A stretch of DNA of 64,000 nt, taken from positions 62,001-126,000 of the forward strand of contig JAATGP010000013.1 of assembly GCA_015654635.1 (NCBI GenBank), in the 5' to 3' direction. The notes below the pieces were generated by a model, which was given only the letters and a program-made list of their open reading frames with translations, ran no database searches and was not told the DNA's origin. Source of the stretch: Alphaproteobacteria bacterium. Its GTDB lineage: Bacteria > Pseudomonadota > Alphaproteobacteria > Micropepsales > Micropepsaceae. Shown piece after piece: positions 44,953 through 52,777 of the stretch (positions are counted from its first letter, which is position 1; every line of letters begins with the position of its first letter). A program made the position numbers and the translations under genes.

Positions 44953-45244
44953 TGGTGCGGGCGGTCGGACTTGAACCGACACAGGCCTCGCGGCCCAACG
45001 GATTTTCGTACCGCTTCGGCTTTCGCCGCCGCCCATAACGGGCGTTCGTGGTCTGGACTATCCCTTCACCATGGCGTCGCCGCGTTAGGTGCTGCCCGTC
45101 TAGTCTCTACACCTTCCCGTCTCCGGGCTTGGCTCGGGATTGCCAGTTAAGGGTTCCCCGAATTTGGGCAGTTCTACTCCGGCGATTTCCCGCCGGGCAC
45201 TCAATCGCTTAAGTCCGGTGCGTCTACCATTCCGCCACGCCCGC
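44953..45244 (-). tRNA. tRNA-Leu(UAA) split by a group I intron
   Basis: Exon 1 is 45244-45211 (34 bases, GCGGGCGTGGCGG... to CGGACTT) and exon 2 is 45006-44953 (54 bases, AAAATCCGTTGG... to CCGCACCA). Joined, they give an 88-base class II tRNA with acceptor GCGGGCG/CGCCCGC, a long variable arm (GGCC-GCGA-GGCC), T-arm GTCGGTTCAAGTCCGAC and encoded CCA. The intron interrupts the anticodon after U34, the same site as in cyanobacterial tRNA-Leu(UAA). The anticodon stem carries a C27-U43 mismatch in the mature form. It is transcribed away from rpsD. Confidence 0.93.
45007..45210 (-). ncRNA. Group I self-splicing intron, compact IC3-like, 204 nt
   Basis: On the minus strand the core pairings are all visible. 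P1 pairs exon ACTT with intron GAGT, placing a U-G wobble at the splice site. P2 is CCGGCGG-GAAA-TCGCCGG. P3 is CTGCCC (45171-45166) with GGGCAG (45097-45092). P4 is TCGGG (45161-45157) with CCCGA (45138-45134). P7 is GACTA (45105-45101) with TAGTC (45060-45056). P9 is CGCCC/GGGCG, followed by a CGGC-GAAA-GCCG hairpin. The intron ends with the terminal G at 45007. There is no open reading frame inside. Its length almost equals that of the well-studied Azoarcus tRNA-Ile intron (about 205 nt). Confidence 0.93.
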
Positions 45245-45277
45245 GCACCCCGGAGCTATACACGAAGGCAACCGTAC

Positions 45278-45316
45278 TTTTAAGTCCGTTGCGTCTACCA
45301 TTTCGCCGCCGCCCGC
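45278..45316 (-). pseudogene. tRNA-Leu(UAA) 5'-half remnant
   Basis: Just upstream of the intact gene on the same strand, 39 bases repeat a tRNA-Leu 5' half: GCGGGCG, AATGGTAGACGCA, then ACGGACTTAAAA. It continues through the uninterrupted anticodon loop CTTAAAA, with no intron, and then diverges. The following bases cannot complete an anticodon stem, variable arm or T-arm. It differs from exon 1 at only a few positions and has A27 where the intact gene has C27. It is taken as a broken duplicate. Confidence 0.82.
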
Positions 45317-45432
45317 GAAGCGCGTCCTCTCGTATAGCGCCGGCCGGAATCCTCCGCTACGGGGCAAAATATGTGCAACTTGTAGTATAGTCTCCTGCAA
45401 AACCATGTGTATTGCCAATGGGTTATCATGTA

Positions 45433-45460
45433 TTGACAGTGCAAAGTCGCGGACTATAGT
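45433..45460 (+). promoter_or_regulatory. rpsD promoter
   Basis: TTGACA at 45433-45438 and TATAGT at 45455-45460 are 16 bases apart, an almost consensus sigma-70 promoter. Transcription should start near 45467, giving a leader of about 20 bases before the rpsD ATG. Confidence 0.75.
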
Positions 45461-45487
45461 GCGCCTCCTTTCCAAGAGAGCCGGACG

Positions 45488-46102
45488 ATGACCAAGCGCA
45501 GCCCTTCCAAGTACAAAATTGACCGCCGTATGGGCGAGAGCATTTGGGGCCGCCCCAAGAGCCCGGTGAACAAGCGCTCCTATGGTCCCGGCCAGCACGG
45601 TCAGCGCCGCGCCAAGAAGCTGTCGGATTATGGCACCCAGCTGCAGGCCAAGCAGAAGCTCAAGGGTTATTACGGCAACATCACCGAGCGTCAGTTCCGC
45701 CGCTATTATCAGGAAGCCGTGCGCCGTCCGGGCGACACCGGCGAAAACATGATCGGCCTTTTGGAGCATCGCCTCGATGCGCTGGTCTATCGCGCCAAAT
45801 TCGTGCCGACGCCGTTTGCGGCCCGCCAGCTCGTCAGCCATGGCCATGTGAAGGTCAACGGCCGCCGCCTCAACATCGCCTCTTATCAGGTGCGTGAAGG
45901 TGATGTGGTCGAGCTTTCGGCCAAGGCCCGCGACATGGCCCTCGTCATCGATGCCGTCAACAGCCCCGAGCGCGACATCCCCGATTATCTCGATGTCGAT
46001 CCCGGCAAGAGCGCGAAGTTCTTGCGCACGCCGAAGCTGGCCGACGTTCCTTATGCCGCGCAGATGCAGCCGCATCTGATCGTCGAATTCTATTCGCGCT
46101 AA
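45488..46102 (+). CDS. rpsD: 30S ribosomal protein S4
   Basis: A 204-residue protein of the usual length. The N-terminal segment has [19 protein letters not shown], and an S4 RNA-binding domain spans about residues 95-155 ([34 protein letters not shown]). It lacks the zinc cysteines of the C+ form. It is a primary binder of 16S rRNA in small-subunit assembly. It is monocistronic, as usual in alphaproteobacteria, with its own near-consensus promoter and a strong terminator. Identification is certain. Confidence 0.98.
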   Translation: MTKRSPSKYKIDRRMGESIWGRPKSPVNKRSYGPGQHGQRRAKKLSDYGTQLQAKQKLKGYYGNITERQFRRYYQEAVRRPGDTGENMIGLLEHRLDALVYRAKFVPTPFAARQLVSHGHVKVNGRRLNIASYQVREGDVVELSAKARDMALVIDAVNSPERDIPDYLDVDPGKSAKFLRTPKLADVPYAAQMQPHLIVEFYSR

Positions 46103-46127
46103 TAGAATTTCGTTGCGCCTTTGTGAG

Positions 46128-46154
46128 AGCCCCGCGATCATCGCGGGGCTTTTG
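46128..46154 (+). terminator. Intrinsic terminator after rpsD
   Basis: AGCCCCGCGA (46128-46137) and TCGCGGGGCT (46141-46150) form a 10-bp stem around a three-base loop, followed by TTT. It lies 25 bases past the rpsD stop. Confidence 0.88.
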
Positions 46155-46171
46155 CGCATCTGGAGGTCCTG

Positions 46172-46810
46172 TTGAGCTACGTCTTATTTGGCGATAAAGG
46201 CTCTGGCGCTTTTTGCGTGGAAGCGTCCCTGGCCGAAGCGGGTGCGCTCGTCGCATTCCACGAGATCAGCCTCGAAAAAGATGAGCAGCGTTCGGAGGAA
46301 TTTCGTGCCCTCAATCCCAGTGGCAAAATCCCAGCCCTGAAACTGCCCAGCGGCGAGATCGTCACTGAGACCGCGGCACTGCTTTTTCTGATTGCCGAGC
46401 GCCATCCCGAAGCGAATTTGCTGCCGCCGCCGGGCTCGCCGGAGCGTGGACAGGCGCTACGCTGGATCGCTTTCATGGCCTCGGAGATCTATCCCATGAT
46501 CGAGATCGCCGATTACCCCGAACGCTTCGCTACCGATCACAAAGCCGCGGCGGCGCTCAAGCTTAGCGCCAAGCAGCGGATTCGCGGGCGCATGCTGCTG
46601 GTGGAAGCCGCCGCCAAGGGCGAGTCCTGGTTTCTGCCGGGCGGCTTTTCCGCCGTCGATATCTATGCCGTGATGTTCAGCCGCTGGCGCGAATGCCGCG
46701 AGAATGGCTGGCGCGAGGCCCATATCCCGAAAATCTGCGCCATGGCGGTCGCGCTATCAGAACGCCCCGCGCTGAAACCGGTATGGGAAAAGTATTTTCC
46801 GCTGGGCTGA
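46172..46810 (+). CDS. Glutathione S-transferase family protein
   Basis: A 212-residue protein. The N-terminal thioredoxin-like GST domain (YVLFGDKGSGAFCVEASLAEAGA, then the cis-proline and ETAALLFLIAERHPE block) is followed by an all-alpha C-terminal domain. It starts with TTG at 46172, strongly supported by TGGAGG five bases before it. It should conjugate or reduce small molecules with glutathione; the substrate is not clear. It is convergent with the purine/glutaredoxin operon, overlapping its last stop region closely. Confidence 0.9.
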   Translation: MSYVLFGDKGSGAFCVEASLAEAGALVAFHEISLEKDEQRSEEFRALNPSGKIPALKLPSGEIVTETAALLFLIAERHPEANLLPPPGSPERGQALRWIAFMASEIYPMIEIADYPERFATDHKAAAALKLSAKQRIRGRMLLVEAAAKGESWFLPGGFSAVDIYAVMFSRWRECRENGWREAHIPKICAMAVALSERPALKPVWEKYFPLG

Positions 46811-47143
46811 TCACACCGCCGCGATGACGACGCCTTTATCGGCCAGCAGGGCTTTCAACTCGCCGGTGGCATGCATTTCGCGGATGATGTCGCAGCCGCC
46901 GACGAACTCGCCTTTGACGTAAAGCTGGGGAATGGTCGGCCAGTTGGCGAATTCCTTGATGCCATTGCGCAGGTCCGGATCGGCCAGCACATCAAAGGAT
47001 TTGAACTTCACGCCTTCGTCGGACAGCACCTGCACCACCGCCGCTGAGAACCCGCATTGCGGGAAGACGGGCGTGCCCTTCATGTAAAGAACGACGTCGT
47101 TGGCGGCGATATCGGCGGCAATGCGGTCGTGGACGGCGGTCAT
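46811..47143 (-). CDS. grxD: Monothiol glutaredoxin, CGFS type
   Basis: A 110-residue protein with KGTPVFPQCGFS, the CGFS active site of iron-sulfur-binding monothiol glutaredoxins, and the later GEFVGGCDIIREMH glutathione-binding block. ATG 47143 is preferred to the upstream TTG at 47194 because the family begins there. Grx4-type proteins carry [2Fe-2S] clusters as dimers or with BolA. The bolA-like gene lies 70 bases upstream in the same direction, as in many alphaproteobacteria, so a BolA-Grx complex is expected. Confidence 0.95.
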   Translation of the reverse strand: MTAVHDRIAADIAANDVVLYMKGTPVFPQCGFSAAVVQVLSDEGVKFKSFDVLADPDLRNGIKEFANWPTIPQLYVKGEFVGGCDIIREMHATGELKALLADKGVVIAAV

Positions 47144-47212
47144 GGTGTTTGGAACCCTTCGAAACGCCTTTGAGAGGTAAGGAGTGATCGGCAAATCGTC
47201 AAGGCGTGCTCG

Positions 47213-47446
47213 CTATTCCTTGGCCACGGTTTGCAGCATCAGCGCGTGCAGCTCGCCGCCCATCCGGCCTTTGAGCGCGGCATAGACCATCTGGTGCTGG
47301 GCGACGCGGCTTTTACCCTGGAAGGCGGCAGAGGTAACCACGGCTTGGTAGTGGTTATCGTCATCGGCGAGTGCCGACAGCACCACCTCCGCATCCGGAA
47401 AGGCTTCCCGGATCAAGGCTTCGATTTCGGCGGCGGCCATCGGCAT
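47213..47446 (-). CDS. BolA family protein
   Basis: A 77-residue BolA/YrbA-type protein. It shows IEALIREAFPDAEVVLS at the N-terminus, the conserved GKSRVAQHQMVYAAL core with the ligand His, and the C-terminal LHALML. AGGAG lies six bases before ATG 47446. BolA pairs with CGFS glutaredoxins in iron-sulfur trafficking. It starts ten bases after the purL stop and is followed by grxD, so it shares the purine operon's transcript. Confidence 0.95.
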   Translation of the reverse strand: MPMAAAEIEALIREAFPDAEVVLSALADDDNHYQAVVTSAAFQGKSRVAQHQMVYAALKGRMGGELHALMLQTVAKE

Positions 47447-47455
47447 GAGGGGCTC

Positions 47456-49660
47456 CTAACTGTTCATGTAGCCAGGAAGCCAGTTTTCATGGGCGGAACG
47501 CAAGACCTCAAGGCCCACCGCCGGCAGGCCCACGCCTTGCAGCACCGGCTCGCCCATCTCGGAAACCGCACCGGTAAAGCCCAGATGGCGGATGGTGATG
47601 CCCGCCTTGGCCGCCGCCGCGATCACCGCATCGGCCTTCTTCTGCGGCAAAGCAATCAGATAACGGCCTTGATCTTCGCCGAACATGGCAGGAATGAAGT
47701 CTGCCGGACCGTAATTGGTGCGCAGCACCGCGCCGATGCCGCTGGCCAGCGCCATTTCCGCCACCGCCAAGAGCAAGCCGCCATCGGAAACATCGTGCAC
47801 GGTATCCAGTTTGCCCGCTTCGATCAGTCCTCGGACGAACTTGCCGTGCTTCTTTTCGAGCTTGAGGTCGACGGGCGGGCAGGCGCCTTCTTCCCTGCCT
47901 TCGATCTCGCGCAGATAGACCGACTGGCCGAGATGGCCTTTGGTCTCGCCGATGACCAGAATGGCGTCGTTGTCGCGCTTGAAGGCAACCGTCGCCATGC
48001 GGGCGATGTTCTTGAGCAGGCCCACCCCGCCCACGGTCGGCGTGGGCAGAATGCCTTCGCCTTGGGTCTCGTTGTAAAGCGAGCAATTGCCCGACACGAT
48101 GGGAAAATCGAGCGCCCGGCACGCTTCGCCCATGCCTTCGATGCCGTTCACGATCTCGCCCATGGCCTCTGGCTTTTCGGGATTGGAGAAATTGAGGCAA
48201 TCGGTGAGCGCCAAAGGCGTGGCACCCACCGCGGTGATGTTGCGATAGGATTCGGCCACCGCCTGCTTGGCACCCTCGCGTGGATCGGCGCGGCAATAGC
48301 GCGGCGTCACATCGGTCGACATGGCCAGGCCCTTCCCCGTGCCATGAATGCGCACCACCGCGGCATCGCCGCCCGGCTGCTGCACGCTATCGCCCATCAC
48401 GGTGTAATCATATTGCTCCCAGACCCAGCGCTTGGAGCAAAGATCGGGCGTGCCGAGCAGCTTCAACAGCGATTCCATCACGGGCTTGGTGGCATCGAAT
48501 GCGGGTGTGCCGGTGGCGGGGGCGCGCGTCACATAAGGGCGCTCGTAAAGCGGGGCAGCATCCGACAGCGCCGTCACCGGCATATCGGCGACGATCTCGC
48601 CCTTATGGCGGACCACCAGACGATGGGTGTCGGTGGTGTAGCCGATCACCGAGAAATCCAGTTCCCACTTCTTGAAGATGCGTTCGGCCTCGGCTTCACG
48701 GCCGGGCTTGAGCACCGCCAGCATGCGTTCCTGGCTTTCCGACAGCATCATCTCGTAAGCCGTCAGGTTGGTTTCGCGTTGCGGTACCTTGTCGAGATCG
48801 ATCTCAATCCCGGAATCGCCCTTATCGGCCATTTCGGCAGAAGAAGAGGTGAGGCCCGCCGCCCCCATATCCTGAATGGCAATGATGGCGTCGGTCGCCA
48901 TCAATTCCAAACAGGCTTCCAAAAGCAGCTTCTCGGTGAAGGGATCGCCAACCTGCACGGTGGGGCGCTTCTCCTCGGAATCCTCATTGAACTCGGCTGA
49001 GGCCATGGTGGCGCCGTGAATACCGTCGCGCCCGGTCTTGGAGCCGACATAGACGACTGGGTTTCCGGAGCCGCGCGCCGCCGAATAGAAAATCTTGTCG
49101 GCCTTGGCCAGCCCCACGCACATCGCATTGACGAGGTTGTTGCCATTGTAAGAGGCGTGGAAATTGACCTCGCCGCCCACCGTCGGCACGCCCATGCAAT
49201 TGCCGTAAGAGCCGATGCCCTCCACCACGCCGGAAACAAGGTGCTTGGTCTTGGGATGCTCAGGCGCACCAAAGCGCAGCGCGTTCAGCGAGGCCACCGG
49301 CCGCGCGCCCATGGTGAAGACATCGCGCATGATGCCGCCCACGCCGGTCGCCGCACCCTGGAAGGGGGCGATGAAGCTTGGGTGGTTGTGGCTTTCCATC
49401 TTGAAGACGCAGACATCGCCATCGCCGACATCGATGATGCCGGCATTCTCGCCCGGCCCTTGCACCACCCAAGGCGCGCTGGTCGGCAGCTTCTTCAGAT
49501 GGATGCGGGTCGATTTGTAAGAGCAATGCTCGCTCCACATCACCGAGAAGATGCCCAGCTCGACGAGATTGGGCGCGCGGCCCAAGAGCTCATTGATGCG
49601 GGCATATTCGGTCTCGTTCAGCCCGTGTTCGCGGACGAGTTGCGGGGTAATTTGGGTCAT
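47456..49660 (-). CDS. purL: Phosphoribosylformylglycinamidine synthase subunit PurL
   Basis: A 734-residue small-type FGAM synthase II. The N-terminal [22 protein letters not shown] holds the active-site His. Two AIRS-type ATP-binding halves follow, with [38 protein letters not shown] and [17 protein letters not shown]. It uses ATP and PurQ-derived ammonia to turn FGAR into FGAM, in complex with PurS and PurQ. PurQ and PurS are encoded just upstream, separated by the small membrane gene. Identification is certain. Confidence 0.98.
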   Translation of the reverse strand: MTQITPQLVREHGLNETEYARINELLGRAPNLVELGIFSVMWSEHCSYKSTRIHLKKLPTSAPWVVQGPGENAGIIDVGDGDVCVFKMESHNHPSFIAPFQGAATGVGGIMRDVFTMGARPVASLNALRFGAPEHPKTKHLVSGVVEGIGSYGNCMGVPTVGGEVNFHASYNGNNLVNAMCVGLAKADKIFYSAARGSGNPVVYVGSKTGRDGIHGATMASAEFNEDSEEKRPTVQVGDPFTEKLLLEACLELMATDAIIAIQDMGAAGLTSSSAEMADKGDSGIEIDLDKVPQRETNLTAYEMMLSESQERMLAVLKPGREAEAERIFKKWELDFSVIGYTTDTHRLVVRHKGEIVADMPVTALSDAAPLYERPYVTRAPATGTPAFDATKPVMESLLKLLGTPDLCSKRWVWEQYDYTVMGDSVQQPGGDAAVVRIHGTGKGLAMSTDVTPRYCRADPREGAKQAVAESYRNITAVGATPLALTDCLNFSNPEKPEAMGEIVNGIEGMGEACRALDFPIVSGNCSLYNETQGEGILPTPTVGGVGLLKNIARMATVAFKRDNDAILVIGETKGHLGQSVYLREIEGREEGACPPVDLKLEKKHGKFVRGLIEAGKLDTVHDVSDGGLLLAVAEMALASGIGAVLRTNYGPADFIPAMFGEDQGRYLIALPQKKADAVIAAAAKAGITIRHLGFTGAVSEMGEPVLQGVGLPAVGLEVLRSAHENWLPGYMNS

Positions 49661-49676
49661 GGCTTCCGAAAGTGTC

Positions 49677-49913
49677 CTAATCTAACTTCGCACTTTTGCG
49701 ATGCCTAATCCGTTGCATCACATGCCAAAGTATCCACGTTGTGCCGATGCCTGGCACGAGCATAAGCGCCAACATCACAATCTCTGCGTCTATAGGGCAG
49801 TGTTGAAGATTGCTGAAGTTGAGGGCAATCATCCAACTACCCATGAATACCACGCCCCAAATCCCGATAAACCGGGCTCTTGTCGCAGCACTCCACTTCA
49901 GAAAATTCTTCAT
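49677..49913 (-). CDS. Small two-helix membrane protein of unknown function
   Basis: A 78-residue protein with two hydrophobic segments, roughly residues 15-33 ([19 protein letters not shown]) and 45-63 ([19 protein letters not shown]), and a basic tail. I recognise no family. Its ATG lacks a strong ribosome site. It sits between purQ and purL, 23 bases after one and 16 before the other, so it should be on the purine transcript. Real coding is likely from the composition and position, but function is unknown. Confidence 0.6.
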   Translation of the reverse strand: MKNFLKWSAATRARFIGIWGVVFMGSWMIALNFSNLQHCPIDAEIVMLALMLVPGIGTTWILWHVMQRIRHRKSAKLD

Positions 49914-49936
49914 TATTGGCCCGCCAACATAATGCG

Positions 49937-50605
49937 TTAAGCCAATGCCTCGAGCAGGCTTTCGAACATCGCCCGTCCATCGGTGCCGCCCAGAAGCGGA
50001 TCGCAGACGCGTTCGGGATGGGGCATCAGGCCGAGGACATTGCGCTTGTCGTTCAGGATACCGGCGATGTCGCGCACCGAACCGTTGGGGTTTTCGCCGG
50101 GGGCATATTTGAAGACCACGCGGCCTTCGCCTTCCAAACGATTCAGCGTCTCGTCATCGGCGACGTAATTGCCTTCGCCATGGGCGACGGGAAATTCCGC
50201 ACGTTGCCCGGCTTTGTAATGCCGGGTGAAGACGCTTTGCGTCTCGGTCACCGTCAGCCCCACCGGCTTGCAGACGAATTTGAGCGCCGCATTGCGCATC
50301 AAGACGCCTGGCAGCATATGGGTTTCGGTCAGCACCTGAAAGCCGTTGCAGATGCCCAGCACATGCACGCCTTGCTCGGCCTTTTCCTTCACCGCGCGCA
50401 TGATATTGGATTGGCCCGCCATGGCGCCGCAGCGCAGGTAGTCGCCGTAGGAAAACCCGCCCGGCAGCACGATCAGATCGACATCCGGCACTTCGCTGTC
50501 GGCGTGCCAGATCATCTGCGGTTTAGTGCCGGTGATCTGTTCCAGGGCCACGGCCGCATCGCGGTCGCAATTGGAGGCGGGAAAAACGACGACGGCGGCT
50601 TTCAT
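49937..50605 (-). CDS. purQ: Phosphoribosylformylglycinamidine synthase subunit PurQ
   Basis: A 222-residue class I glutamine amidotransferase. The nucleophile Cys is in [11 protein letters not shown], and the catalytic His and Glu are in LMPHPERV. The N-terminal [23 protein letters not shown] is standard for PurQ. It hydrolyses glutamine and passes ammonia to PurL. Its start overlaps the end of the DUF2059 gene (ATGA at 50602-50605), so it is translationally coupled to it. Confidence 0.98.
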   Translation of the reverse strand: MKAAVVVFPASNCDRDAAVALEQITGTKPQMIWHADSEVPDVDLIVLPGGFSYGDYLRCGAMAGQSNIMRAVKEKAEQGVHVLGICNGFQVLTETHMLPGVLMRNAALKFVCKPVGLTVTETQSVFTRHYKAGQRAEFPVAHGEGNYVADDETLNRLEGEGRVVFKYAPGENPNGSVRDIAGILNDKRNVLGLMPHPERVCDPLLGGTDGRAMFESLLEALA

Positions 50606-51129
50606 TTGTCCTTGACGTCCTTGCTCTTGTCTTTGCTCGCGTCCGGGCTTGTATTCTGGGCGGCGATCTTGGCAGCAATGTATTGCTGGAAGCGGCCAAT
50701 AACGCGCTGGGTGAGCGGCACCGTCAGCTGCATGCTCTCTGCCGCCACCGCCGGCAATTCGCCTGCGAAGTGCTGGCCTGCACTGGATTTGTAGAAAGCG
50801 ACCAGCGCTTTGAGATCGTCTTCCGAGAAGTGGCGGGCATAAATCTTCGCCGCACCCTCCACCATCTCCGGCCTGCTGGCGTTGAACTCTTCCACCGCGA
50901 TCTTCTTGAGGTCGGCCATTGTCGCGTCATCGAGGCCCGGCATCGACTGCCGCAGCTGCGAGAGCATCGCGTCGAGGTTCTGGTCGTAATGATCGTAGAA
51001 TTTTGCGGCGCCGCTCAAATCCAAAACCTGTTTGGCGAGCACCAGGCGTTCTGGCGCAATCGCGTCTTCCGCCTGACAGGATCCGAAGGCAAGCAAAACG
51101 GCCACTGCTGTTCCAGCCAAGATACGCAT
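50602..51129 (-). CDS. Exported DUF2059 domain protein
   Basis: A 175-residue protein started at ATG 51129, where a signal peptide begins ([19 protein letters not shown]); GAGG lies about ten bases before it. The body matches DUF2059: [23 protein letters not shown], then the [26 protein letters not shown] motif, followed by a Lys-rich tail. The family is periplasmic, helical and of unknown role. It is unusual here, lying between purS and purQ and overlapping the purQ start, so its expression is tied to purine synthesis. Confidence 0.86.
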   Translation of the reverse strand: MRILAGTAVAVLLAFGSCQAEDAIAPERLVLAKQVLDLSGAAKFYDHYDQNLDAMLSQLRQSMPGLDDATMADLKKIAVEEFNASRPEMVEGAAKIYARHFSEDDLKALVAFYKSSAGQHFAGELPAVAAESMQLTVPLTQRVIGRFQQYIAAKIAAQNTSPDASKDKSKDVKDK

Positions 51130-51149
51130 GACGCTTTGTTCCTCTCGGT

Positions 51150-51392
51150 CTAGGCTTTGATCTCGATCTCGTATTTTTCGATTACCGTATTGGCCAGCAG
51201 CTTTTCGCACATCGCTTTGAGGTCGCTGCGGGCTTTGGCTTCATCGCTCTCGGCCAGTTCCACTTCGATCAGCTTGCCTTGGCGGACTTCGCCCACCGCG
51301 CCAAAGCCCAGATTGTTGAGGGCATGGCCGATGGCTTTGCCTTGCGGATCAAGAACGCCGTTTTTCAAAGTGACGAAGACGCGCGCTTTCAT
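51150..51392 (-). CDS. purS: Phosphoribosylformylglycinamidine synthase subunit PurS
   Basis: An 80-residue PurS. It has the strand-helix pattern KARVFVTLKNGVLDPQGKAIGHALNNLGF, then VRQGKLIEVELAESD and the C-terminal NTVIEKYEIEI. ATG 51392 is preferred to GTG 51401, because AAGG lies at a proper distance for the former and too close for the latter. PurS bridges PurQ and PurL in the FGAM synthase complex. It follows purC and precedes the DUF2059 and purQ genes. Confidence 0.97.
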   Translation of the reverse strand: MKARVFVTLKNGVLDPQGKAIGHALNNLGFGAVGEVRQGKLIEVELAESDEAKARSDLKAMCEKLLANTVIEKYEIEIKA

Positions 51393-51476
51393 GAGTTTCA
51401 CCCTTATTCCTTACACTTTCGCCCGTCCTTCGGGGGCCACGATGTGGCCACTTCAGGATGACGGTAACGTCTATCA

Positions 51477-51517
51477 CGTCATGCTGAGGTGTGAACGAAG
51501 TGAGCCCCGAAGCATCA
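51477..51517. repeat. Second copy of the CGTCATGCTGAGGTG intergenic repeat
   Basis: CGTCATGCTGAGGTG at 51477-51491 is followed by a GAACGAAGTGAG spacer and CCCCGAAGCATCA. The core is the same as at 35288-35302. It lies in the purC-purS gap and its end runs into the purC stop codon. Confidence 0.6.
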
Positions 51518-52279
51518 CCGGACCAGCATCGGCCCTTTGGCTTCTCCTTGCCCTGATTCGGGCAGGATTCCCAGGCGACGCGCCACCTCAGAGTAGGCTT
51601 CCATCAGCCCACCCAGATCGCGGCGGAAGCGGTCTTTGTCGAGTTTTTCGCCGGTGGTGACATCCCACAACCGGCAGGAATCCGGGCTGATCTCGTCGGC
51701 CAGAACGATACGCATATAATCGTTCTCCCACAGCCGGCCGAATTCCACCTTGAAATCAACGAGCTTGATGCCGACACCCAGGAATAACCCGGTCAAAAAG
51801 TCGTTGATGCGGATGGTGAGATTAACGATGTCGTCGAGATCCTGCGGGCTGGCCCAGCCGAACGCCGTGATGTGTTCTTCCGACACCCAAGGATCGTGCA
51901 TGGCGTCGTTTTTGTAATAATATTCAATGATGGAGCGGGGCAGCGGCGTGCCCTCTTCGATACCCAGGCGCTTGGAGAGCGAGCCGGCGGCGACATTGCG
52001 CACCACCACCTGCAGGGGAATAATCTCAACCTCTTTGATGAGCTGTTCGCGCATGTTGAGGCGGCGGACGAAATGCGTCGGCACCCCGATCAGGTTCAAC
52101 TGCGTCATCAGATATTCGCTAATGCGGTTGTTGAGGACGCCTTTGCCCTCGATCACAGCCTTTTTGGAGTCGTCGAGCGCGGTGGTGTCGTCCTTGAAAT
52201 ATTGCACCACGGTGCCGGGCTCGGGGCCTTCATAGATGATCTTGGCCTTGCCTTCATAAATCATGCGCCGGCGTTTCAT
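51515..52279 (-). CDS. purC: Phosphoribosylaminoimidazole-succinocarboxamide synthase
   Basis: A 254-residue SAICAR synthetase. ATG 52279 gives the standard N-terminus [17 protein letters not shown]; the longer upstream frame is non-conserved. Family marks are the [12 protein letters not shown] segment, [21 protein letters not shown] with the substrate site, and [15 protein letters not shown]. It joins CAIR and aspartate using ATP. It heads the purC-purS-DUF2059-purQ-purL-bolA-grx run. Upstream lies the broken DUF1476 gene on the opposite strand. Confidence 0.98.
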   Translation of the reverse strand: MKRRRMIYEGKAKIIYEGPEPGTVVQYFKDDTTALDDSKKAVIEGKGVLNNRISEYLMTQLNLIGVPTHFVRRLNMREQLIKEVEIIPLQVVVRNVAAGSLSKRLGIEEGTPLPRSIIEYYYKNDAMHDPWVSEEHITAFGWASPQDLDDIVNLTIRINDFLTGLFLGVGIKLVDFKVEFGRLWENDYMRIVLADEISPDSCRLWDVTTGEKLDKDRFRRDLGGLMEAYSEVARRLGILPESGQGEAKGPMLVR

Positions 52280-52519
52280 TGCTTGTCGTCCTAACTGGCA
52301 TCTTGCCTGGCGCGTTTTAGTACCCTCGGCGCTGAGCCCAAAGGCCCTGGTACCAAAACGCGAAGCGGTGACCCCGCTCGGGGGGCAAAATAGCATGCTG
52401 CACCCCAGGGGCAAATTGCGCATTCACCCCCGCCATCGCCAGAGCCGAAAATCTCGGCAATTCTGTCGCAGGTGGGGCTAAAACGTCATCGCAATCAAAA
52501 TGTTACCAAAGGGCAGCGG

Positions 52520-52775
52520 ATGAACGACCGGCACGTCCATCCCGAACGCAAATGGGCTTTGGATAAAGAGACGCGGTTCAAAGCCACGGTGCGGCGCAAT
52601 AAGCTTCTGGGCGGCGAGTGAATTCGGCCTTTCCCCCGTCGAGGTCGAGGCTTACGCCAAAATCGTGGTCTCCTTCGACTTCGCCGCCCAGGGCCTCGCT
52701 GTCAGCGAAGCGGTTATTCGGCGGAAGATGCACGAATTCGCCATGCCGGTTGTGCGTCATCCCGATCACAACTGA
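52520..52775 (+). pseudogene. DUF1476 (F1-ATPase zeta-type inhibitor) gene, frameshifted
   Basis: Translation from ATG 52520 gives RFKATVRRNKLLGGE and stops at TGA 52619-52621. Shifted by one base, the frame continues from 52620 as FGLSPVEVEAYAKIVVSFDF, then GLAVSEAVIRRKMHEF, to TGA 52773-52775. The two halves together match the DUF1476 family: a kFKATarRNKLLG helix and an AvsEhdIRrKM C-terminal segment. DUF1476 is the zeta subunit of alphaproteobacterial F1FO-ATPase. The region between the halves (usually WAAEKLG) and some later residues are also missing. The position between purC and purB is the usual one for this gene. A weak GGGCAGCGG lies before the ATG. Confidence 0.82.
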
Positions 52776-52777
52776 CT

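Noticed and set aside
45224-46159. Minus-strand open frame of 311 codons over rpsD and the tRNA-Leu
   Set aside because: It is antisense to rpsD and runs into the tRNA; no family.
47231-49000. Plus-strand open frame of 589 codons opposite purL and bolA
   Set aside because: The His- and Arg-rich translation is typical of antisense to GC-rich genes, and purL is certain.
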